Origin: UBA3076 sp964646435
GTDB taxonomy: Bacteria; Desulfobacterota; Dissulfuribacteria; Dissulfuribacterales; UBA3076
Assembly (NCBI GenBank): GCA_964646435.1
Contig: CAZYEJ010000007.1
Span: 1 to 57,630, forward strand
Reading direction: 5' to 3'
Length of the DNA stretch: 57,630 nt
Position numbers and translations under genes: made by a program. The notes beneath the pieces are model-generated. The model did not search any database. It saw only the letters and a program-made list of their open reading frames with translations, and was not told where the DNA came from. Shown here piece after piece: positions 16,088-22,650 of the stretch. How positions within the stretch are numbered: position 1 is the stretch's first letter; each line of letters opens with the position of its first letter.

Positions 16088-17782
16088 TTAAGCGTCTGGA
16101 CATGGAAGAAATTTCAACAGAAATGTTGTACCAGTCCCTACCTCAGTCTTTACATCTACAGTTCCACCATAATCCTTGACAATTCCATAGCTGATGGACA
16201 GGCCTAATCCCGTTCCAATACCTACTTTTTTAGTGGTAAAGAATGGTTCAAATATCTTATCCAACACATGTTCGGGGATACCATTTCCTGTATCAGACAC
16301 AGAAATTGCGGCCCGTCCTCTGTCTGAAAATGACTTTATTGTCACTTTACCACCTGATTCGCCTTTTTCCTCAATGGCTTGCCGGGCATTTACAACCAGG
16401 TTCAAAAGGACTTGCTCCAACTTATTACTATCTGCCATTATATGGGGTAGGTTATCATCCAGGTCCAAATCTATCTCTATATCACGTACCTTGAACTGTT
16501 GTCCCAATATCCCAAAAATATTTCTGATAGGCACATTCACATCAAGCTCTGCTGTCTTGACACCAATCCTTGAAAAGTCCCGCATATGATTGATGATTGC
16601 CGATGCCCTATCTACCTGACCAACGATTTCTTCAGTCACAGTTTTTAATTCTTCATCCTCAATCTTTTGGCCCTTTTTGATCATCTTTGACAGAAACGTA
16701 GCGCCCATTCTAATAACACTTAACGGTTGATTTAACTCGTGGGCTACGCCTGATGCCATCTCACCCAAGGTGGACATCTTACTGGCCTGGACTAACTGGG
16801 TCCTTTTTTCTAATTTCCTTATCTCTCTTTCAGAAATATCCAGTTTAGAGACCATATGTTTAAAGGAATCTGCCAACTGGACCGTCTCGTCACCCACATG
16901 GGTTTTATACACTTTGCATTCACGACACTCATCCAGCTTTTCTGGAAAGCTTCCTGATGGCTGGCCAAAACAGAGTGTTCCGTCCATGTACCAGCACATT
17001 GTCGTAGTATTTCCATAAGCAGGGCAGTCAGTTTTTGTGCATTTTTCTATCTCCCAGCATTTGACCTCTCTGCCAAAATCAAGGTCTGTTTTCCCACGGC
17101 TGATTTCATCGGATAATCGCGTAAGTTTGGAGAGTGGCCTGGTAACGAATTTGGATAAGAAAATGAATAAGAAAACACCCACAATTACGACGGAAGCCAG
17201 GCCCCAGGCAATCTCTCTATTCCTGACTTCTGCTATTCGCTTCTCTACCGGACCCCAGCTAATTCCTACGGTTAAAATCCCCAATATTTCATTTTCCTTT
17301 CCATGGCATTTATAGCAGGTTTTCTCATTCGGGATAGGCATGGCATGGAGAAGTATCTTTTCTCCCTCCTGCACCTCCAGGACCTTTGCCAGGAAACCGG
17401 TGTCTAATGCCTCTTCAGTAGCATGTGAATCATCAAGCCTTTTTACATTGGCCGGTAATCCACTGTATTTGATAGTGCCTGTAAGATCGCAAAGATTTAC
17501 GACTCTCACATCCTTTAATTTATACAAGCTTTCCAGGATGGCCTGCGCGGCCTCCATGTCTCCGTCGAGCATGGGGTATTCAATACTTCTCATTACCGTG
17601 TCACTGATCTCATATGCCCGCTCCTCCTGCTTTCCAAAATGATACTTTATTCGCGTAACCATGTCATAGTAAGTAAGGATGCCAATTACTATGATTAAAA
17701 ACGCACTCATACCTATTATTACCTTTTCCGTGACACTGGTTATGTGGAGCCTTACCCATAATCTATCCAAAAGAGGTGTCAT
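16088..17782 (-). CDS. Membrane histidine kinase with periplasmic CXXCH heme site and two-CW motif (module 1)
   Basis: 564 residues. Helix 1 spans about 20-40 and helix 2 about 190-212; between them a periplasmic sensor ends with CYKCH (156-160), a c-type heme attachment site. A HAMP-like segment follows, then a Cys-rich cytoplasmic segment (242-290) containing CWEIEKC, DCPAY, MCWYMDGTLC and CRECKVY, the two-CW pattern. The kinase has His348 (ASGVAHELNQPLSVI), N box LLNLVVNARQAIE, SDTGNGI and GIGTGLGLSI. Covalent heme in the sensor suggests redox or ligand-gas sensing. It sits 60 bases after a tetraheme cytochrome gene and upstream of a receiver-PAS kinase; a paralogous arrangement lies at 22143-25344. 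Confidence 0.9.
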   Translation of the reverse strand: MTPLLDRLWVRLHITSVTEKVIIGMSAFLIIVIGILTYYDMVTRIKYHFGKQEERAYEISDTVMRSIEYPMLDGDMEAAQAILESLYKLKDVRVVNLCDLTGTIKYSGLPANVKRLDDSHATEEALDTGFLAKVLEVQEGEKILLHAMPIPNEKTCYKCHGKENEILGILTVGISWGPVEKRIAEVRNREIAWGLASVVIVGVFLFIFLSKFVTRPLSKLTRLSDEISRGKTDLDFGREVKCWEIEKCTKTDCPAYGNTTTMCWYMDGTLCFGQPSGSFPEKLDECRECKVYKTHVGDETVQLADSFKHMVSKLDISEREIRKLEKRTQLVQASKMSTLGEMASGVAHELNQPLSVIRMGATFLSKMIKKGQKIEDEELKTVTEEIVGQVDRASAIINHMRDFSRIGVKTAELDVNVPIRNIFGILGQQFKVRDIEIDLDLDDNLPHIMADSNKLEQVLLNLVVNARQAIEEKGESGGKVTIKSFSDRGRAAISVSDTGNGIPEHVLDKIFEPFFTTKKVGIGTGLGLSISYGIVKDYGGTVDVKTEVGTGTTFLLKFLPCPDA

Positions 17783-17842
17783 TTTACCTGTTCCTCAGTC
17801 TCTCCTAAGCTCATACTAATGATGGCGTATAAGTGCGGTGGT

Positions 17843-18283
17843 TTAATACCCCGGATGCCTGTGCCCGCTGTGACAGCTTGTACATATATTCTTTGGAATG
17901 CTTAATGTCTTTTGATGTTCCAGCCTGGTCGGGGCCTTGAGATGTAAGCTGGCCGGACCATGGCAACTTTCACACTGTTTATTGACCATCCGCGGGGTTT
18001 TTTCCACGCTGACAAATCCTCCCGTTTTCCCAAAACCGGTCGTATGGCAAGGCAGACAGCCTGGGTCATGATCTTTTTTCCTCATCTGTATGACCCGAAA
18101 ATTTCTTGAGTATTTCCAGGAAAGATAGCTATCCACATGCTCTGGATGGCATTCTTTGCACTTGTCCATTCCAACATAGGTGGCCTTCTCTTTTTCAGCA
18201 CAAAGATATGGTGTGCTAAAAACAAAGAAATATAAAGCAAAAAGCCCGGTGGCCATGGTGATAGATAGTTTTTTCATTTTCAT
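17843..18283 (-). CDS. Periplasmic tetraheme cytochrome c (cytochrome c554-like), module 1
   Basis: 146 residues with a Sec signal peptide (MKMKKLSITMATGLFALYF then cleavage near LCAEK). Four heme motifs are present: CKECH, CLPCH, CESCH and CTSCH. The block CLPCHTTGFGKTGGFVSVE followed by CESCHGPASLHLK is characteristic of cytochrome c554-like proteins. It is a clear paralog of the cytochrome at 22143-22616. Start 18283 has AAAGGAG eight bases upstream; a longer frame lacks such a site. The next gene downstream is the heme-sensing kinase, so the cytochrome may pass electrons to, or set the redox state of, that sensor. This coupling is inferred from the repeated gene pairing. Confidence 0.9.
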   Translation of the reverse strand: MKMKKLSITMATGLFALYFFVFSTPYLCAEKEKATYVGMDKCKECHPEHVDSYLSWKYSRNFRVIQMRKKDHDPGCLPCHTTGFGKTGGFVSVEKTPRMVNKQCESCHGPASLHLKAPTRLEHQKTLSIPKNICTSCHSGHRHPGY

Positions 18284-18299
18284 CTTCAAGCTCCTTTGA

Positions 18300-18323
18300 C
18301 CGGATTCCAAATCGAAAATCCGG
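18300..18323 (-). promoter_or_regulatory. 5'-UTR hairpin of the module-1 cytochrome operon
   Basis: CCGGATT (18300-18306) and AATCCGG (18317-18323) are complementary with a ten-base loop. The hairpin lies immediately upstream of the AAGGAG ribosome-binding site of the cytochrome gene. It could affect translation or be an operator; nothing further can be shown. Confidence 0.35.
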
Positions 18324-18430
18324 AAAAATAGAATTTTATCCTAGCGCGAAGCATGATGGATAAAATAGTGTTGGACCGAGTAGTGACCTGCGTCCGTTTT
18401 GCGAACCCTATTAATATGATATTAATATAA

Positions 18431-18620
18431 TACTTGAGTTTTCGAAAAAGAGTTGAAGAACCAAGTAAGCAATTGGCACATTTATTGCTGTTAAACGTCC
18501 ACCACGTCATTCCCGCGAAGGCGAGAATCCAGTAACTGTTACCCAGACTTATTGAGAAGTTACCAAAAATCATTCCAAATCCTTGTTTTTCTGACCAACT
18601 ATTTTTCGAAAACTCAAGTA
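18431..18620. repeat. 190-bp MITE-like element with 25-bp terminal inverted repeats
   Basis: The ends (18431-18455 and 18596-18620) are inverted repeats matching at 24 of 25 positions, beginning TACTTGAGTTTTCGAAAAA. The outermost bases are TA on each side. The interior contains a sigma-54-like box (18474-18488) and fragments resembling the element at 19371-19518 (GTCATTCCCGCGAAGG and ACTTATTGAGAAGTTAC). There is no coding capacity. Confidence 0.75.
18474..18488 (+). promoter_or_regulatory. Sigma-54-like -24/-12 box inside a MITE-like element
   Basis: TGGCAC-ATTTA-TTGC is a full consensus match. The 23 bases from TGGCAC to TTAAAC match the antiporter promoter (5871-5893) at all but one position, including the bases after the -12 element. 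The next plus-strand gene is the receiver protein at 18855, about 365 bases away, so promoter activity for it is possible but unproven. Confidence 0.5.
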
Positions 18621-18854
18621 TAAAAATTATTATATAGAAACCCGATCATCCGATCAAGTATGATTAGAACAATGATATTGTTTCCTGGTGCCTAAAGATC
18701 AGGTTATTTGAAGCAGAACGAGCCGGTGAAGTAAAAACCTGCATTATTGCCATTTTGTCTTTCAAAACGCAGCATTCTGTGCTATGTATTCGTTTAGATG
18801 AAGACATAGGCTTACCTGAGGGCTTTCTCAATAATTATAGGAGTGAGGAAGGAA

Positions 18855-19289
18855 ATGGCTAAAAAGATACTTATCGTGGACGATGAGCCTGATATTATTA
18901 CCTTTATCAGTGCAGTTCTTGAAGAAAACGGTTATTCAAGCATAAGTGCCAGTGATGGGATCGAAGGGCTTGAACTCTTGCGCAAGGAGAAGCCTGATCT
19001 GGTTTTGCTCGACCTCATGATGCCCAAAAAAAGTGGCATTGCCATGTTCCAGGAGTTGAGAAAGGATCCAGACATGAGCGATACTCCTGTGATTGTGCAA
19101 ACCGGGGTCTCTGAGGTGACAGGGGTCGATTTTAGAAACTTCATGTTTAAACAACCGCTTCGTGATGAAAAGAAATTTGTCGAGAGCACGGGATTGACAA
19201 AATATACTATTCCAGACGGCTATATTGAAAAACCAATTGATCCCGTCGAGTTGATTGAAGCAGTTAAGAAAGCCTTAAAAGAAACATAG
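18855..19289 (+). CDS. Stand-alone receiver protein with an insertion before the last helix
   Basis: 144 residues: ILIVDDEPDIITF acidic pair, phosphoacceptor Asp in LVLLDLMMPKKSG, Thr in IVQTGVS and Lys in YIEKPIDPVEL. Between beta-4 and beta-5 there is a 30-residue insertion (DFRNFMFKQPLRDEKKF, STGLTKYTIPDG) not found in plain CheY. No output domain follows. The ATG at 18855 has GAGGAAGGA upstream and is preferred over a GTG at 18843. It lies between the two heme-kinase modules and could receive phosphate from either; this is inference. Confidence 0.85.
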   Translation: MAKKILIVDDEPDIITFISAVLEENGYSSISASDGIEGLELLRKEKPDLVLLDLMMPKKSGIAMFQELRKDPDMSDTPVIVQTGVSEVTGVDFRNFMFKQPLRDEKKFVESTGLTKYTIPDGYIEKPIDPVELIEAVKKALKET

Positions 19290-19370
19290 ATAAAGATTGT
19301 AAGGTAGCTCCCGTTGTAAAGGCAGTTGACCACCAAAAACAAGTCAGTCTTCACAATTCAGGTCCATCTA

Positions 19371-19518
19371 TAACTTCTCAATAGCTCAGGGTAAAATGTC
19401 TGGATTCCCGCCTTCGCGGGAATGACAGGCGCTCACACCCAATCGTCATTCCCGCGAAGGCGGGAATCCAGTGGATGAATTGCAAAATATGATTTGCCCG
19501 GACTTATTGAGAAGTTAC
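19371..19518. repeat. MITE-like element with a second palindromic element inserted in it
   Basis: The ends TAACTTCTCAATAGCTCAGG and (reverse complement of the right end) GTAACTTCTCAATAAGTCCGG are inverted repeats. Inside, 19401-19426 and 19445-19470 are perfect 26-bp inverted copies of each other, each itself a hairpin around ATTCCCGC-CTTC-GCGGGAAT. Compared with the short element at 26890-26958, which joins ATGTC directly to GCAAAAT, this copy has 81 extra bases (19401-19481) at exactly that junction. It is therefore an element within an element. Confidence 0.8.
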
Positions 19519-19547
19519 TACAAATCTACAAACGGGTTTCTTGAATA

Positions 19548-19584
19548 ATAGATTGAGACGACCTTAAAGGTCGTCTCAATCTAT
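19548..19584. terminator. Bidirectional hairpin terminator
   Basis: A near-perfect 16-bp stem (ATAGATTGAGACGACC with its complement GGTCGTCTCAATCTAT) closes a five-base loop between two converging genes. The following T-run is weak on both strands. Position and stem strength support a shared terminator. Confidence 0.65.
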
Positions 19585-19592
19585 ATTATTGA

Positions 19593-20231
19593 TTAGTGTT
19601 CTTCTACCTCTTCCTCCCAGCCGGTTATCATGGTTATGATATGAGCCCAGAAGGTATGGCCCAGGGTAGCCAGATACATGTGGACAAAGAGAAAGGCAGC
19701 GAAACAGCAGGCTACCAGGAAATGTAACCCGATCACTATTTTTACCCCGCCTAGAAACACCATCCATTTTTGCGTAATCAGCAGAAGCAACAGACCGGAC
19801 AACAGGATGATCGGTACAAGAGTCAGCATGATCATCAAATATGCCCCTTTCTGCATGGGGTTGAATTTGGCATCAGGCGTGGAGTGATGAGGGTTTGGTC
19901 CACCCTTGAAGTAGTTAAAGCCATAAAACACCATCTGTTTTATGATACCAGTCTTCAGGTCATACATGTTGGGGACATAGAGCTTTATCAGGCTCTTATC
20001 AATAAACACGTAATATACAAACCACAACAACCAATCGATGCATACAAAAATTCCGGTAAAATCATGAACCAGTACCGCTGCTCTATAGCTGCCAAATAGA
20101 TTAAAATACTCAGGAAACCTGATCTGAGCCCCTGTAATGCACAGAGTTGTTATTCCAATGGCATGAATCCAATGCCATATCCTCACTGTAAGAGGGTTGA
20201 GGTAGATCATTTTTGGCTTTTCCATGATCAA
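19593..20231 (-). CDS. Membrane cytochrome b subunit (FdhG / hydrogenase cytochrome b type)
   Basis: 212 residues, about four membrane helices. Conserved His pairs that normally ligate two b hemes occur in RIWHWIHAIGI, LVHDFTGIF, GLHFLVACC and FLFVHMYLATLGH. This family passes electrons between the quinone pool and a periplasmic partner. The gene overlaps the upstream nine-heme cytochrome gene (TGA inside TTGATCATG), implying a two-subunit quinol/cytochrome module. The start is either TTG 20231 (GGAGG five bases upstream) or ATG 20225. Confidence 0.85.
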   Translation of the reverse strand: MIMEKPKMIYLNPLTVRIWHWIHAIGITTLCITGAQIRFPEYFNLFGSYRAAVLVHDFTGIFVCIDWLLWFVYYVFIDKSLIKLYVPNMYDLKTGIIKQMVFYGFNYFKGGPNPHHSTPDAKFNPMQKGAYLMIMLTLVPIILLSGLLLLLITQKWMVFLGGVKIVIGLHFLVACCFAAFLFVHMYLATLGHTFWAHIITMITGWEEEVEEH

Positions 20232-21403
20232 TGTTTCCTCCTATTTTTTTGAGTCAGAATTCTGAAAGTGCCATGGAGGCAGGCTGCGCCTAAACCACCG
20301 GCTATGATCAGCAGGCCCAAAATGCTGAGAATATCGTTTCTGGTGGAGCCCACCATGTAGAAGTCAGCAGTAGCAAAAAGAGGGTCGAGCACTGCTCCCT
20401 CTTCAACAGGGACCCTGCTGTACGTGCCATTTTGATTAGGGAAGGCTACATAACATGTCTGCATGGCTTTGGGTCCGGCAGCATGACAGAAAGAACAATC
20501 CCGGCGGTCTTCAAATATTCCATAACTGTGACTTGCTGTCTTTGTTGACAGCACCCCCCAAAGCCCTACACTCTTATATTTTGAGTTCAAATTAAACTCT
20601 TTGAGCTCTGCTGTTGTAATGGAGCCGTCACCATTACTATCTATGAGAGATTGAACTCCCTTGTCTCCGACTAATTGCGTGAGATCTTGGTAAGTTGCGA
20701 GGTCAATCTCACCTTCTTTATCTGGTTTGATATCCTTTCTTTTCTCGATATACATGGTGATGACAATGCCTTTTGAATCAGTATGGCAGCTTATGCACGT
20801 AGTTGCCTGCATATGGAGCTTGTTCCGGAGGAGCCATTCAGAGTGGCCGTCACCTTCATGACAAGTAAGACACTGTTTGTTTTTTTCAAAACCAGAGGTC
20901 TCCAGGTAGCTTATGACTGTATGAGGGCTGTGACAATCTGAGCAAGCCGCGTTTCCTGCATGGGGGCTATTCAAATACTCTTCAACGGCTTCTTCATGAC
21001 ACATACCACAACTTTCACCAGGAGACTTGAGCCCTTTGACCGCATGGGGATTGTGACAATCTATGCATTCCGCATTTCCAGCATGAAGGCCCTTTGATAC
21101 CTCATCAATAGTATCTTCATGGCACATGTCACAGCTTTCTTTAGAGGGCTTAACCCCGTCGTCCGGGTGGCTATCGGTTACTGAATGGCAGGACCCGCAA
21201 CCATCTTCTGCGTGTTTTGTGCCAGCGAACTGGGTGCCATCGATATATAGACGCACGTCCCCTTCATCAAAATTGGATGAATCGCCATGGCATTCCAGAC
21301 AGTCATCGGTTTCCATGGCACTCGACGAGTTGATGCCGATGCCTGCCACCCACATCATGAAACCGAAAATACAGATTATAAGAAACTTTGCTTTGAGCAC
21401 CAT
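20228..21403 (-). CDS. Membrane-anchored nine-heme cytochrome c with an EF-hand
   Basis: 391 residues. A signal sequence (LIICIFGFMMWVAGIGI) is followed by nine CXXCH motifs: CLECH, CGSCH, CDMCH, CIDCH, CGMCH, CSDCH, CLTCH, CISCH and CSFCH. Between motifs eight and nine is a canonical calcium-binding EF-hand loop, DSNGDGSITTAE. A C-terminal helix (ILSILGLLIIAGGLGAACLHG) would anchor it in the inner membrane facing the periplasm. It is coupled to the cytochrome b gene by overlap, so it probably takes electrons from quinol through that subunit. A GTG at 21421 could extend it by six residues; ATG 21403 has the better upstream site. Confidence 0.88.
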   Translation of the reverse strand: MVLKAKFLIICIFGFMMWVAGIGINSSSAMETDDCLECHGDSSNFDEGDVRLYIDGTQFAGTKHAEDGCGSCHSVTDSHPDDGVKPSKESCDMCHEDTIDEVSKGLHAGNAECIDCHNPHAVKGLKSPGESCGMCHEEAVEEYLNSPHAGNAACSDCHSPHTVISYLETSGFEKNKQCLTCHEGDGHSEWLLRNKLHMQATTCISCHTDSKGIVITMYIEKRKDIKPDKEGEIDLATYQDLTQLVGDKGVQSLIDSNGDGSITTAELKEFNLNSKYKSVGLWGVLSTKTASHSYGIFEDRRDCSFCHAAGPKAMQTCYVAFPNQNGTYSRVPVEEGAVLDPLFATADFYMVGSTRNDILSILGLLIIAGGLGAACLHGTFRILTQKNRRKH

Positions 21404-21593
21404 CCTTCCTCTCTTCCTCACCTATAGAACTTAGAAGTTCATGTGCGAGCATACTCTAATGTCCCTTGCTGAAACAGAAATTTCACACAGGACTTGAAAT
21501 AGCTATGCACCCACGATAAGGGCGCAGATCCCAAGAAAAGTTCAGATATAGACACCGCTTTTGTCATTTCTGATATTATAGATCACAGGAACT

Positions 21594-21751
21594 AAGAAAC
21601 GTACAATAAATAACTTGAACAAATTAACGTCTTTTTTGCCGTCTTCTTCGTTGCTCGTCGATCACATAACCCGTTATGCTCGCTCCTTGCGCCTTGAATA
21701 CAACAAAAAATCCTGTTAATTTTTGTTCAACTTATTTCTCTCCCGTTCCTA
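21594..21751. repeat. Dispersed ~158-bp element with terminal inverted repeats, copy 1
   Basis: The left arm AAATAACTTGAACAAATTAA (21608-21627) is complementary, with small differences, to TTAATTTTTGTTCAACTTAT (within 21716-21737). Symmetry extends outward to AGAAACG and CGTTCCT. The first 50 bases from AACGTACAAT are identical to 57581-57630. There is no coding capacity; it is an interspersed MITE-like repeat. Confidence 0.8.
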
Positions 21752-22053
21752 AAAAAGCGGTAGTTAAAAAGAAAACCAATGCAAGAATTATTTTTTTGTG
21801 TTCTTTTAATGGCACGCCCCTCCTTCCCATTTTGCTGTTTATTTTAAAACGATTCTCATATTACACCCATGTGAAATTATAGTATTGTTATTCTAAAACT
21901 ACTTTGTAACCTGCTTGGAAGAAATTGGCAATATCAGTCTGACCACCCAGGCAAATCTTTTTTGTTTTTTTATAGAGCATGAGATCAAATCATAAGGGAA
22001 ATTCACCATAATCTCAATCGATTCTGTCTTATGTCCGAAGCATATTCCTATGC

Positions 22054-22082
22054 TTGACAAGGCTAAATGGCGTTGCTACTAC
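22054..22082 (+). promoter_or_regulatory. Possible sigma-70 promoter for module 2
   Basis: TTGACA (22054-22059), 17 bases, then TACTAC (22077-22082) upstream of the module-2 cytochrome start at 22143. The -35 is perfect, the -10 only partial. It is offered as a weak candidate. Confidence 0.3.
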
Positions 22083-22142
22083 CTATGTTGAGCGATTAAC
22101 TGTTAGCCATTTGATTAGAGATACCATTAAGATTGGGGCACA

Positions 22143-22616
22143 ATGAGATACTTCCTCGCCGTTTTCATGGCAATATCAACGATCATTATCTTTAATCCGG
22201 GAAAGGTTAGGGGTGGGAATAACACTGAAATACAAAAATATGTCGGTTCGGAAGCCTGTAAGCCCTGTCACCAAAAGGAATATGGGAGTTTCACCAAATA
22301 TGCAAAGAAGAGCAGTTCGTTCGAGAGCATTCAAAGGGTGAAAAAGGGCCTTACCGGGGAAGAAATCAAAAAGTGTTATTTTTGCCATACAACAGGATTT
22401 GGCAAGCCGAACGGCTTTGTCAGTCTTGAAGAGACCCCTTACTTGAAAAACGCGGGCTGTGAAGTATGCCATGGCCCTGGTGAAATACATGTCAGGACGA
22501 AGCGCGCTCAGGATATCAAGGGGGATCTCACAACGAAAGATTGTGAGGAGTGTCACATATCAGAGAGGGTTAAGGCCTTCAGGTACAAGCCTTTGATTCA
22601 CGGAGGTGCACATTAG
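22143..22616 (+). CDS. Periplasmic tetraheme cytochrome c (cytochrome c554-like), module 2
   Basis: 157 residues with a signal peptide (MRYFLAVFMAISTIIIFNPG). Four heme sites: CKPCH, CYFCH, CEVCH and CEECH. The segments CYFCHTTGFGKPNGFVSLE and CEVCHGPGEIHV align closely with the module-1 cytochrome at 17843-18283, so the two are paralogs. It is immediately followed by the heme-sensor hybrid kinase, repeating the module-1 gene order. A role as electron-carrying partner or redox reporter for that sensor is inferred. Confidence 0.9.
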   Translation: MRYFLAVFMAISTIIIFNPGKVRGGNNTEIQKYVGSEACKPCHQKEYGSFTKYAKKSSSFESIQRVKKGLTGEEIKKCYFCHTTGFGKPNGFVSLEETPYLKNAGCEVCHGPGEIHVRTKRAQDIKGDLTTKDCEECHISERVKAFRYKPLIHGGAH

Positions 22617-22650
22617 CGACTCCGATAGGCACCGCATTGTTGAGGACAGG

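Larger units (their letters stand above)
18284..18854. other. 571-bp intergenic region with hairpin, repeat element and sigma-54-like box
   Basis: It separates the divergent module-1 cytochrome (minus) and the receiver protein (plus). It holds a hairpin close to the cytochrome ribosome-binding site (18300-18323), a second inverted repeat ATTTTATCC/GGATAAAAT (about 18333-18366), the terminal-inverted-repeat element 18431-18620 and a sigma-54-like box inside it. No gene is visible. Confidence 0.6.
19290..19592. other. Convergent intergenic region with nested repeat and terminator hairpin
   Basis: It lies between the receiver gene (plus) and the cytochrome b gene (minus). It contains the nested element 19371-19518 and the hairpin 19548-19584. 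Nothing coding is seen. Confidence 0.6.
21404..22142. other. 740-bp intergenic region between divergent cytochrome operons
   Basis: It carries the TIR element 21594-21751 and, nearer the plus-strand cytochrome, a possible sigma-70-type promoter (22054-22082). The remaining AT-rich sequence shows no credible gene; open frames cross the repeat and lack ribosome-binding sites. Confidence 0.6.

Noticed and set aside
21676..21882. 68-residue plus-strand open frame
   Set aside because: It starts inside the dispersed TIR element and runs through AT-rich DNA; no coding signal.
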